Positions 47,801-58,684 of a stretch of DNA of 64,000 nt are shown here, one piece after another (the first letter of the stretch is position 1; each line of letters starts with the position of its first letter). The notes beneath the pieces are model-generated. The model was not told the origin of the DNA, did not search any database, and was given only the letters and a program-made list of their open reading frames with translations. The stretch spans positions 6,440,391 through 6,504,390 of the forward strand of contig NC_051118.1 in assembly GCF_014839805.1 (NCBI RefSeq), written 5' to 3'. Made by a program: the position numbers and the translations under genes. Source of the stretch: Manduca sexta. Lineage: Eukaryota; Arthropoda; Insecta; Lepidoptera; Sphingidae.

Positions 47801-49450
47801 AATGTAGTACAGCATGTGTCAAATATCGTCCAGATCTGTATGTTGTAATAGGGGACCGGCCTATGCTTGATTTTGTACATTATTCTATATGTAATGGTTA
47901 ATAATACGAAAAAGAAGCACTCCTGCGAAAACTGCATAAAAATTGATAATAAATGAGCGAGTAATTCATATTTAAAATATTGTAATGTGCAGAAGTGGGC
48001 GCGATGTGGGGATATCGCTTCATCTCTTTCTTTCACACGCGTCGTAATTCCCGATGACGTCACATGTGGGTATTTCGTCTCTTTTCTGTGTCCTGTAAAT
48101 TACCCCTTCCACCGAAATTCAAAGACTTATAACTTGTTGATTTTTTACCGGATTTTAATAATTCCTTCTGTGTTATCATATATATTATATAAATATTTGA
48201 TAATAGTAAAGAACAAAAATTAGTCCGGTACCCTATTCCTTTTCATTCGATGTAATTTCTTAAATGCAGTGGTTTAGTATATTAACTGAATATAATTATC
48301 ATTTTTTATTAAATTCTACTTAAGTCAAAGACATTCTAAAACAATCTTGGAATATAGATACATACTAACTTAGATTGTCATTACATTTGAAAGTATGTTG
48401 ATTAGATTTTGTGCAGAAAATAATATTTAATTTAGAAAGTATTCTCAGTAGTTGTGATTGCTATGACGTCAAGTAACCAGGTAATATTGATACTCATCAA
48501 AAGCCATGGCTACATGGTCGAATGATAATGTTTTAATGCCAGCATGTAATATTCTTACATCATCACCAGACCATGGAGGTACCCAGGGGAGACAGCGAGG
48601 GCAGAGGAAGGTAGCTACCCACCCGTCGATTCAAATGCACACTTGTTATGTAAGTACTTGCGCTGTTATTGAGATTACCTATATGAAATGTCCACTTTGC
48701 CTCCGCCCCTAACCTAGATCAAAATTAAATATTTGTCTCCCTCGTGTCGACAGCTGGCTACACCCAACCTTCACAATCTAAAGCATCATTACCAAGTCAT
48801 CAGCAGGTGTAAACACATTCAAAGCATTTATTTCCAAGTAATTCCTCACAATAAAGCAATTAATTAAATAAGTATAACGCATAAAACTTTACGTCCTCAC
48901 TGACGCGTGCCAACATTAGACAGTGGTTTATACTGATATTGGCTGAACATAAAAATGGCGTCGGACTCGTAATGGCTACTAGAGAAACGATAAATATATC
49001 CACTGACCGAAGGGATAAACAGACGGTCCTCCAAAAGCTATGCTATAGATTTGCTGGCCATTACATTTTGGATATATTCCTGCTCAAACTCGTTTGGATA
49101 TTCATTTAGTAAACAAATCGATTGCTTACTACAAGGTTCTATGTTATATTTGATGTAGAATGAATTATCACATGATTCTAAACCTTTTGCAGTGAAAATT
49201 AAAAAACCCCGAAAGATAACAGAGGAACCATAAATTATTTTCCTGACATAATTATTTTTCTCATTTTTGCAATATAAGTAAAAATTAAAACATATTACTT
49301 TGTAATAGTGAGCCAGCGAAATAATATGTATTTATTTTATTCAACCAATAAATAATGATGATATAAGTTCTTTAGATGCTAATAATCCTAACAACTGTTT
49401 TTTCTAATTATTTATAAGTAACAGAAACCTCATACAGATTTCTTAGAAAC
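47801..49450. other. AT-rich, nothing recognised
   Basis: Frames around 47987-48223 and 48506-48712 have no known domain. A GC-richer patch sits at 48570-48640. No repeat family match. Confidence 0.4.
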
Positions 49451-49451
49451 A

Positions 49452-49636
49452 AGCAACTGATCGCGGCTTCGCCTGTGTGAAAAGCCTTTCCCACTAAAAA
49501 AGTCGCTAAAACACTGTACAACACCAGCGTCATCTATTTAAAAACATGGGATTCACAATTTTTTTTCCCATGGGAGCAAATTACCGGAATAAAAGTAGCT
49601 TATGTGTCATTTTAGGACATGGTCTACCAGTGTGCC
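49452..49636 (-). mobile_element. Helitron-like fragment
   Basis: 'actgatcgcggcttcgcctg' is the complement of a Helitron-type end. 'aaaagtagcttatgtgtcat' and 'gtgccaaatttcatctc' follow. It is cut off abruptly by family D sequence at 49637. Confidence 0.5.
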
Positions 49637-49808
49637 AAATTTCATCTCGACAATCGACACATTTATGCCAGCCTGTTGGAACCGGATATACACAGGCTGA
49701 TCCCTCAATGCGACACACTTACGTGAGCCCTATGGTGGGTTTTAACACCTTGTGTATGGTGGTCGCTATCCGGGCGGATATAAATTATATCCTACCACCA
49801 CCAATTAT
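49637..49808 (+). mobile_element. Repeat family D
   Basis: Begins within the element ('acacatttatgccagcctgt') and ends 'atcctaccaccacca'. Directly followed by family C, so the three blocks at 49452-50097 form a nested or chimeric cluster. Confidence 0.65.
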
Positions 49809-49809
49809 A

Positions 49810-50097
49810 TGTGAGAGTCCGCCTGAGTAGGTATCACCGCAATGTTTATTTCTGCCGGCAAGCAACAGTGTGTAGTCAGTGTTGTGTTCCGGTTTGAAGG
49901 ACATTGTAGCCAGTGTAACTACTGGACATAATGAGACTTAACATCTCATGTCTCAGGATGGCGAGCGCAGTGGAATACCAAACAATACTTTGTAATTAAA
50001 GGTGTTGGATAGTGTTTCTACTGTTTATGGGCTGTCATATCGCTTACCATCAGGCGAATGGCAAGCACGCGTCGTCATTCGAAGCAAAAAAAAATCA
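49810..50097 (+). mobile_element. Repeat family C, longest copy
   Basis: From 'gagagtccgcctgagtaggt', including a segment 'caatgtttatttctgccggc' absent from other copies, to an A9 tail at 50089-50097. Confidence 0.7.
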
Positions 50098-50149
50098 TAT
50101 ATTCAGTCTTTAACTCCAAAAGGGCAGTTATAGCAAATCCTCAGGTACG

Positions 50150-50330
50150 AAACAGTCCTAACGGCATGTGCGCGCGACGGCAGCGGCGCGGTAGCGGCAA
50201 AGGGAGATGCGCCTTTGAAGATAGCGCCGATACATTTATTACCCGGCTGAGTTTGCATACCTCGCGATTTCGGTCTATCTGGCCCCACGGACCCTCCGGA
50301 TTCGAACGTACGAGTGGCTTAATTGTCTTC
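50150..50330. promoter_or_regulatory. CpG-rich island
   Basis: 'gcgcgcgacggcagcggcgc' followed by 'cctcgcgatttcggtctat'. No repeat match; a frame exists on both strands but nothing recognisable is encoded. Candidate regulatory sequence. Confidence 0.2.
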
Positions 50331-50518
50331 GAGATTTTGTGGATAAGTTTCCGATCATTTTAGGTATAGACGAGCGGTGTTTTTGGCAGATGTGAATGGT
50401 GTAAATGGTGACATGACAATATAGAGTCCTTGAGAAGTTTTGGCTTATTATCAGATAGGTGACATCGTAAATGAGTGACGTGGCAATGTAGATTCCTTAA
50501 GAAGTTTTGACGTATATA

Positions 50519-50672
50519 TATCATCATCATCATCATTTCAGCCAGGAATCGTCCACTGCTGGACATAAGCCTCCCCATGGAGCGCCACAGGGACCGGTTC
50601 TGGGCCGCCCTCATCCATCGGACTCCGGCGACCCTCACCAGATCGTCTGTCCATCTCGAGGGAGGCTAGCCT
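50519..50672 (-). mobile_element. RTE-type LINE 3' end, frame open
   Basis: The complement encodes RPPSRWTDDLVRVAGVRWM then RAAQNRSLWRSMGEAYVQQW, TIPG and a stop, without interruption, followed by (ATG)n. This is the C-terminal end of an RTE reverse transcriptase protein; the element is truncated at its 5' side. Confidence 0.82.
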
Positions 50673-50751
50673 AAGCTGCGTGTCGCATATACGTTGACGT
50701 ATATACATACGTGCTAGAATAGGTATGCATTTATATAGATGACAATGTTTA

Positions 50752-50818
50752 GCAGTGGCGGTGTCCTTATAACCCGATTCTTACCGGCCTCTCTTTGGTA
50801 ATTTATGTAAAATCTAAT
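50752..50818 (+). mobile_element. Repeat family F fragment
   Basis: 'agcagtggcggtgtccttat' and 'gattcttaccggcctctctt' match the first 60 bp of the copy at 10595. Confidence 0.5.
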
Positions 50819-50939
50819 TATCATTAAAACGGTTTACAGATTGCATTTATGCATATTAGTGCCTGTATTATGATGTGTCGGGTTTTCGGAATACTTCACC
50901 GTTTGCCAGTGATATTTAGGGAACCTAAAAAGATTGGGC

Positions 50940-51105
50940 ATGAAATTAAATTAAATGACATGATTTATTTGAACCCGTAAAATGTTATACATTATTGAAA
51001 TTCCGTCAATATTAACTCTACCACCAATTCGGAAAGCAGTTCTCACCAGAGAAAGCAAGAAACTCTGGTGTTGCTCCTTTCAAAAGCATTTTAAGGTATA
51101 GACTA
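50940..51105 (-). mobile_element. Repeat family E, reverse copy
   Basis: 'atgatttatttgaacccgta', 'gtcaatattaactctaccac', 'cggaaagcagttctcaccag' and 'gaaactctggtgttgctcc': the least diverged reverse copy. Confidence 0.65.
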
Positions 51106-52145
51106 CAGTACATGATAGAGAGAAGAAAAAAATACAATTGGTTTTTTATTGTTGTTAGAGCAGTTAATTTATATACTCGCAAAATAAGGAATAAGGTATT
51201 TAATATACCTATTTGTTAGTATGGCTAGTATAAATTATGTGTATAGGTCGTGTCAGTTATTGATTGGTATTCATCAACAACTATTTTTGAAGAAAGCCTT
51301 AAATAACAAAACACCAAACTTTTCCCATTTGTCAAAAACTCTCCTAAAACTACGCAACAAAAATATCCAACAGTCAAAGCTTAAACAAGCCAATCCTTAG
51401 TAATTAGAAATAGTTAAACATTCATAATGTTTGACCACGTGCGGCGTATCTGAAGATGCCCTTTTTACCTAGTTTCATTTCAAACCAAAACATTTTCTTA
51501 ACGATCCATTGTTAAGGCGTAAAACGCGTTGTTTCCAAACAACCTAGGGAAAATAAAAGATCAGCCGATATAGCGATAGTGCGATGGTATTTGCTTGGTA
51601 TTTAGCGAAAATTATAGCAGTGTATCAACGAGGGGAAACCGTGAACTAACAAATGATTTAACTTTATACAAAAATATGTCCATCATACTACTCAGATCAC
51701 TATTTGGATCACTTTGTCATACCCATAAAAAACCGGATTGAGAATTTGGAATATATGTGAAATCTACTAAATAAATAAGACCAACTTGAAAACTTCGAAT
51801 ATATGTACCAAACCACACTAGGCCAGCGTAAAGAACTGAGGTCGAAACCCGCTAAGTGATAGAAAAGTACCCTTTTTCGTAAAGCATCTTACAAATTAGT
51901 CGTCTATTATTATTTTCTTATTATTTATTTATTTATTTAAATTAGAACGGATAAACCAATTACACTAATTAATTTAATAATAACACATAACTACAGTCAA
52001 ATATTAAACAGATCAATAATGTACATAATAACTACATGAAATATACGGTATCATGAGTTAACTTCACAATAATGCAAACATTCATACTGGATCACGTTCC
52101 AATCAGCCGAAAACACGTCAAAATTATGTTACAATTATTATTAAA
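51106..52145. other. AT-rich with a possible SINE B relic
   Basis: 'accacactaggccagcgtaa' near 51812 recalls the 3' part of family B. Otherwise nothing is recognised. Confidence 0.35.
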
Positions 52146-52148
52146 CTA

Positions 52149-52315
52149 TAGCGAATAGACTGGGTCTTCTATCCACAACACACCACACACCATTACCTTT
52201 CAGAAGTAGCAGAAGCGTATTACACTCACCGTAGCAAATAGATTCGGCCTTCTATCACAACACACCATCACACCATTTTACGTTGCAAGAGCAGCAAAGG
52301 TGTATCTCACTCACA
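52149..52315 (+). repeat. Tandem duplication, 83-bp unit
   Basis: 'tagcgaatagactgggtctt' at 52149 and 'tagcaaatagattcggcctt' at 52232, each followed by 'ctatc[c]acaacacacca' and a 'cactcac' end. Confidence 0.75.
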
Positions 52316-52469
52316 TTTCGCTAGCCATATACAGAAGAGGGCGAGCCTATGGGAAAAGTTTAGTAAGAGCGTTAATATTTAAACCCTTAATGAAATGTAT
52401 TGGTGGAAATCTTTGCATCCTCGATCTATATTTTTTTATTCCAACTGAGTGACACAAGGATTATGACAC

Positions 52470-52525
52470 TGGACGTATGGTAGACGATACGACCGCCTAT
52501 AAACAGTAGCAACACTATAATGAGA
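52470..52525 (-). mobile_element. Short family C relic
   Basis: 'acgatacgaccgcctataaa' and 'cagtagcaacac' are the complement of the family C 3' block. Confidence 0.45.
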
Positions 52526-52534
52526 AGAGAAATG

Positions 52535-53173
52535 TATACCGGAAAACTCCTTCACGCGGGCGAAGCCGCGACAAAAAGCTAGTTCTTATATGAAATAAAT
52601 AAATATATGAAATCCAGTATGAAACAGCAAAGTCAGGGGGCCCTATTTCGTCTACAGAGCATTTCTACAATTTTTGATACATACATAACATCACGCATTT
52701 ATCCCCGAAGGGGTATGCAGAGGCGCAATTAGGGAACCCACTTTTCGCCAAGTATGTTCCGTCCCATGATGTGATAGGGGGCGAGCCTATCGCCATATCG
52801 GGCACAAATTCCAGACTCCGGACTGATACTGAGCAGAAAAACCCAAATATCACTTTGCCCGACCCGGGATTCGAACCCAGGACCTCAGAGCGCTATTGTA
52901 CCGGGCATGCAATACAACTACGCCACCGAGGCAGTCAATTTTTGATATGATACCAATTTTGACTACAGCATGAAAGCATTAGTCTGCTTTATCCAAGGTG
53001 GTATCTACACGTCGTACGTCTACAGAAAATGATAACAAAAACAGCTTTCAACGTTTTTTTGTAGTCGATAAGTTTGTCAAAAATGTTCTTCGCCATATCC
53101 AAGTATCCTTATTGTAGACAAAATATAAATTTCCAACCTCATCTTTCTATTCAACAATTTTTTTATAAGGAAC
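52535..53173. repeat. Segmental duplication, copy 1
   Basis: Matches 53981-54357 from the end of a Helitron-like tail ('ggaaaactccttcac') through 'gaaatccagtatgaaacag', 'ataccaattttgactacagc', 'aaggtggtatct' and 'tgtagtcgataag'. Copy 1 contains an extra SINE (52680-52935) absent from copy 2. Confidence 0.85.
52680..52935 (-). mobile_element. SINE family A, young insertion
   Basis: Target duplication CAATTTTTGATA at 52668-52679 and 52936-52947. The paralogous site in copy 2 (about 54112-54123) is empty, so the SINE arrived after the duplication. A and B boxes are intact in the complement. Confidence 0.92.
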
Positions 53174-53345
53174 TCTAAATTACTAAGCACTGCGTGGTAC
53201 TCCACCCCTAAGACATAAGATGTGAAGTCTCATGCGCAGTAATTACGCTGGATACAGTTTCCTACAAATCGTCAAACAACAGTGCACACAATGCTAATTT
53301 CGTAGAAGCAGACATTGCGGTGTTAATTACCCAGACAGGCCCTCA
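53163..53345 (-). mobile_element. Repeat family C fragment
   Basis: Complement copy: 'actaagcactgcgtggtact', 'gtgaagtctcatgcgcagta' and 'caacagtgcacacaatgct'. It lies between the two halves of the segmental duplication. Confidence 0.55.
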
Positions 53346-53784
53346 CACAAGACATTTTTTTTTCATGTGCAAAATCCTCTTGGATTACCGTCGTGCATAT
53401 GCAAGGTAGACGGGGTATGTCGGACTTTTACCACATAAATCCCCATGATGGTCTCCATTAGCACTTTAGAATGACTCCAGGACCTCGAACCGAACACGCC
53501 GAACATCATAAGACACCTACCACTTTCTCAATAGTACAGAACTGTTAATAATAAACGCATTTCGCTGAGTCATCACATCCTGCCCGGCTAGGTCGCTTCA
53601 TCCGTCCGTCTGTCACGCATATCACATTTGCATACAAGTTCATCCTATTTTTTTGTAACGGGCACCGGTATATTTATTAAAATTGTCTATGGTATGGGTA
53701 TATACTGTATGACGAAAAATAAATTGTGGAGACTAGCTGGTAAATGTTATAAATACGAAGACAGAACTTAGAACGTGTTAGGAA
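53346..53784. other. Nothing recognised
   Basis: Moderately GC-richer than its flanks, no frame or family match. Confidence 0.35.
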
Positions 53785-54029
53785 TCCTACTATGCGAAAG
53801 TTTGTTTGGATGGATGTATGTATGTTTGTGCCTCTTTCACGAAAAAACTAAACGGGTTTGGATTAAACTTTGCATTAATATTGGTTATACATCAGAATAA
53901 CACATAGGCTACAATTAATAATTATTTTGTGTAATTTGATCATAATATAACGATACATATAAAGTATGTCGAAAAAAATCTATCCCGGAAAACTCCTTCA
54001 CACGGACGAAGCCGCGAGAAAAAGCTAGT
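53785..54029 (+). mobile_element. Helitron-like non-autonomous element
   Basis: Starts TCCTACTATGCGAAAGTTTG and ends with a GC hairpin (GGACGAAGCCGC region) and AAAAGCTAGT. The interior reads 'tggttatacatcagaataac' and 'cataatataacgatacat'. About 85% or so similar by eye to the copy at 58428. Confidence 0.72.
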
Positions 54030-54357
54030 CTTATATGAAATAAATAAATATATGAAATCCAGTATGAAACAGTAAAGTCAGGGGGCGCTATTCGGTCTAC
54101 AGGGGCATTTCTACAGCGTTAGATATGATACCAATTTTGACTACAGCATGAATTAGTCTGCTTCATGCAAGGTGGTATCTCTGTCTACAGAAAATGCTAG
54201 CAAAAACAGCTTTGCTTTTACGTTTCTTGTAGTCGATAAGATAGTCAAAAATTATCTTTTCCATCTCCAAATATCCTTATTGTGGCCAAAATATAATTTA
54301 TATAATATTTTAACCTTATCATTCTATTTAATTAACTTCTTTATAAGGTAAGACAAA
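53981..54357. repeat. Segmental duplication, copy 2
   Basis: Partner of 52535-53173 without the SINE. The first part overlaps the end of the Helitron-like element, so the duplicated block begins inside that element. Confidence 0.85.
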
Positions 54358-55376
54358 AAAATATAAACGGGACTGTGCGAACACTTTAATGATTGCTGTG
54401 TACTACTTTAAGTTGGTTGGGCAACGGAATCTAATCATCGATATATATACTACTGTGTAAATTTAATGTATAACCTGCTGGAGAACCTACAATAAATAAA
54501 TATAATACGCGTGTCATAACGATCCTTCACAGGAGTTCGTAGTGGCGAGTGCGTGGGCGAGATAGGGTTATTTATTTAAATTTTTCGAAACATCTAGATG
54601 ATTATGAATGCTAAATGTTAATAATCACTAAGGCAATTCATTTTACATTATTGCAATTAATAGAAAAGCAAAATAATTTTCAGAATAAAAAACAAACCGT
54701 CGTCACTCGAGAAAAAATACAGCCAATATTCATAAATCGACATGGTGCGACATACTCATAAATAAAATTAGAAATTCAAAAAATCTCTCGTCAGACCACC
54801 CCTAACTACACAACGTATTCTTAAACTAATCACGAACAAAATTACCATAACTTAGCACCAAGTAAACCACAGACAATAATATAACTTTTAAACTCCATAA
54901 TTATAGAGTCGATATCACACTTCACCTGCTCTATGGTTAAGTTTGTCAATAAAACCTTTTTATATAAAACAACTTTTTTTTTTATTTGTTCGGACGCGTG
55001 CTATGACATCGTAATTTTTGTACCAGACGCAATTTCCTATTGATTTGCATCGAGATAATATTAGGAAGTGACGAATGTTTACAGTGGAATTTATTTATTA
55101 TCGTCGTAAAAATATAATGTTATTGGCCATTGATTTTATTTAAAATAGAAGGCATTTTACGATCAATTGACAAACAAACAATAACATAAAAATAAGTGTT
55201 TTTATTCCTTTTACAATACAATGTGTAAAACAGAGTGAATTAGATTCAAGAGGGTGAAATGAAACAACATTCAGTTTTTACCAGATCAAAGTAATTTAAT
55301 TTCAGTTCAAATCTTTGTTTACGTTAATAATGGGTGCTAGAATTTTACGTAGTTTACACTTTGCTCAGTCATACTT
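54358..55376. other. AT-rich, nothing recognised
   Basis: No exon or family match. Ends at the next Helitron-like element. Confidence 0.4.
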
Positions 55377-55650
55377 CTTACTATTATAAATGCGAAAGTT
55401 GGTGAAAATGTTTGGATGTTTGTTACAATTAACGCACGAAACATTTGAACGGATATGGATGACATTTGGCACACGGATAGACTATATTCTGGATTAACAC
55501 TTGGCTTTTTATTATACTAGTAATTTGCTCTTATATGGTTTTTTTAATCTGATTTTTAGGAATAGATGGTGCTGGTGTTTCCACGGTTAAGCAACTTTTG
55601 TAGCGGAAAAGGCAATTCACTCGGGTTAAGCCGCGAGCGAATGCTCGTTT
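55377..55650 (+). mobile_element. Helitron-like element, diverged
   Basis: 'ttactattataaatgcgaaa' start and an end 'gggttaagccgcgagcgaat' 'gctcgt' related to the elements at 53785 and 58428 but with a different interior. Confidence 0.5.
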
Positions 55651-56156
55651 GGAAATAATTTGCAATATAAGTTTCCACTCATTTTGTCTTAGCTTATATT
55701 ATTTTGGTTTAATGGCATGTGCAATAAACATATATTTATAAAAAAAAAAAGGAATTATAAAACATATCCTTATTACATTAATTTTCCGGTCTCCATAAAT
55801 AATGACACAGCAATTCTTTTAACCCTAAAATCGATCAAACATAACCTAAAAACTCAATTACATAAACCAATTCGCAATTTACGAACATAATTAATTATAA
55901 TAAATATTCGTGAACGTAATAAGGAACGCACCGGCGGATTCCAATTAAAACAAGCACTATCAATATCAGTCTAATTACTAGGCTATTCGCCGGTCGCATA
56001 GTTCTCGAAGGCTTTTAGCTAAAAATGTCTAGTGAATCTGGAGGGCATCCCTCTTATGTTAATGGTCACTTGAAGATTCCGGTGCGTACAACAAACGCTA
56101 ATTTAAACTGGATGCTGTTGTGTACGACTGAGGGGAATTTGGATCGTGCTGGTTTA

Positions 56157-56450
56157 TCAGCCCTGTATTATATACTACTGCTAGGCACGGGCCTCGTCTA
56201 CGCAGAGAGATTTGGCCTTTGTTCACTGTAGTAGCGTAGTGCGGATTGGTATACTTTACACACCATCAAAATTCCTATAGAGAACTTCAGGTCTGCAGGT
56301 TTCCTCATATTTTCCTTCACCGATAAAGCAAGCGATAATTCACAAAGAAGAATATAATTTTTGAAAAGTCAGAAGTGCCTACCGTTGGGTTTTGAATCTG
56401 CATTCATCTCGTCAGTGTGTTCCACACCCAAGTAGACTATCGCCGCTTGT
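56157..56450 (-). mobile_element. SINE family B, near full length
   Basis: Reverse copy. The head at the right end shows 'gggttttgaatctgc' and 'tagactatcgccgctt'. The 3' end 'agccctgtattatatactac' is at the left. Confidence 0.78.
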
Positions 56451-57059
56451 CGATGTGTTATCGTGTAGTTACGGTTCAGAATTTTATAATAGATTATAGT
56501 CACATAAGTAGGGTGTAATTATTGTAGATCAGTACATAAATTACAAAAAAATATTTCGTACAGACTATGGGACCGTAGCCTAGATGCCTTTCTACAATCG
56601 TTAACGATAATAAAAAACAAAAAAATGTAAGGGTATTACGTATTCGAACAATAAATCTGTCGCTAAAATTTCCATACATGACATTAGCGTTATCCATTGT
56701 AGAAAGTACCTTGGCAATACCTCATGCTGTTGAAGGCATACAATTTGATAAAATCCATCTATTACATATATTTATACATATTCATATCTATTACATACAT
56801 ATGAATATATGTCCTTTTAATACTGATAAATAATACAGGATACAATTAACGCTCTCCATTTTCTAACATATGTACTACATTACCTCAAATAAGCTGATCA
56901 TTCCTCAATAGCAAAACATTAAATTATAAATTGTAGTCCATTTACAAATCCTAAAATTTTGCCAATACATTACCTAATCACACGACTATTGCTCTAATTT
57001 CTACAAATTCGCTCTATAATAGACAACTCCAGTTCGTTAAACACTACAAACATCAAAGC
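56451..57059. other. AT-rich, nothing recognised
   Basis: No exon or family match; ATACAT-rich near 56760-56810. Confidence 0.4.
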
Positions 57060-57215
57060 AATCCAAACCGGCCTGCGGGCGTACACGTCAATATTTTATT
57101 TATCGCGGCGGTGTATCGCAGATATCTGGCGGAAGATAGCGTGGTGGCAGCCAGCCACGGCAGCCCAGGTAAATGAGGGGGACACCGCCCGCCTCGCACA
57201 CTGATTTATTACACA
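57060..57215. promoter_or_regulatory. CpG-rich island
   Basis: 'ggcctgcgggcgtacacgtc', 'tatcgcggcggtgtatcgca' and 'gacaccgcccgcctcgcac'. It includes a CCCAG|GTAAAT donor-like string at 57170 but no exon frame I can support. Candidate regulatory element. Confidence 0.25.
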
Positions 57216-57297
57216 CACGCACTTTCGATGGATTTTATATAAAATGTCTCATATTTATGAGATCTAAGGAACGGCGGTTCCTTGGTCTGCCTTTCTT

Positions 57298-57496
57298 GAG
57301 TTTCAAAATGGAATTTTGTTAGACATTGCATTAGCTTGAGTTAAAAATTGAATTCCGCCAGATTTTGTACTATCTAGAATTTAAAAATGGAATTCCGCCA
57401 GATTTTGTACTATCTAGAGTTTAAAAATGGAATTCTGTCAGGCACTGCACTATTTCGAGTTTAAAAATGGAATTATGTCAGACAATGTGTAAGATA
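57298..57496 (+). repeat. Tandem array, 40-bp unit, five copies
   Basis: Units at 57298, 57338, 57377, 57417 and 57457, each 'gagtttaaaaatggaattc'-like followed by 'c..agattttgtactatct'. Units 2 and 3 are the most alike. Confidence 0.92.
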
Positions 57497-57954
57497 CATC
57501 ATGTCATGAATAGTATACATCATGGACTTAAGTTGATATTCGGCAATTCAGAAATTAGTCATGAAGTTATTTTTTAAATTTTGTACATAAAAATGAAATT
57601 AAGTCAGATTTGGTGCAAAATTGTGTCCAATTCATACCTTACGTCTTAAGTAATTATTATGTCTATGGGAACCTCTTTACCGCAAGCTCTATTTATTCAG
57701 GAACTTCTTTTATTTCAACTCCAGTAAAACTATATTCCTGTCCGTGTCATTAAACTTTTTTCATTTATTTATGCTCGCTCGTTGATCTTAATTCTCTTTT
57801 AGGGCATCTGCGCAGACGCTAAGACCTGAATATGTACATCACAACCACATAAAATTAAATTCAATTATCATGAATCCAGTTCAAAAGACATTTCTGTCCA
57901 ATAAAAATCATCCGATCAAAAAGCAATGCAAATGCGTTTAAACTGAGAACGCGG
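57497..57954. other. Nothing recognised
   Basis: Two further diverged 'aaaaatgaaattaagtcaga'-type strings (about 57588) may be outlying units of the 40-bp array. Confidence 0.35.
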
Positions 57955-58045
57955 GTTGTATGTAAATACGAGATCTATGCGCCCGCGCAGCCGCCGATTT
58001 ATTGCATAATTGACTTCCGGTGCGCGCGCCATCTTGACATCACAC
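57955..58045. promoter_or_regulatory. CpG-rich island with homeodomain and Pho/YY1-like sites
   Basis: GATTTATTGCATAATTGAC sits between CpG-dense blocks, and GCGCCATCTT (58026-58035; complement AAGATGGCGC) matches the Pho/YY1 core. No repeat match. A good candidate for a conserved regulatory element; inferred. Confidence 0.3.
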
Positions 58046-58427
58046 TCGTTGCTTTATTGAAACTTGTTTTAGAACAACTAGTAGACTAAAATATATTATT
58101 TATACTCTCATATCACCACGATATAATAAAAACATATATAATAAGTCTAGTTTCAAACTACATACAAATATACCGTGATTTCAACTTTTTGATTTGAGAA
58201 AAACGAAGTTTTGTAGATTTCCTTCGTGTATTTACTTTATAACTACATATTAATGTAAATAGATATTAATACTTTACTCTTTGCTCTATTCTTTCAAGTA
58301 ATCGTCAATCATAATATATTTTAAAGCTCAAAATAGTTTCCATCAGCACTAAAAATACATAACAATTACATCATAATACTTAACTCTTATAACTCATCGG
58401 CGTAGAGGGAAACTAAATAATTAAATA

Positions 58428-58684
58428 TCCTACTAATATTATAAATGCGAAAGTTTGTGAGGATGGATGTATGGATGTTTGTGCCACTTTCACGAAAACG
58501 TACTGAATGGATTTGGATGAAACTTTACAGTAATATTAGTGATACATCAGAATAATACATAGGCTACAATTTATAATCATTTTGTGTAATTTGGTCATAA
58601 TATAACAATACATATAAAGTAAATCGGAAAAAAATTACCCCGGAAACCTCCTTCACGCGGGCAAAGCCGCAAGCAAAAGCTAGT
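58428..58684 (+). mobile_element. Helitron-like non-autonomous element, best copy
   Basis: Starts TCCTACTAATATTATAAATG and ends with the hairpin GCGGGCAAAGCCGC and AAAAGCTAGT. This matches the 5'-TC / 3'-hairpin-CTAG(T) layout of lepidopteran non-autonomous Helitrons (Lep1 type). No coding capacity. Confidence 0.78.
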
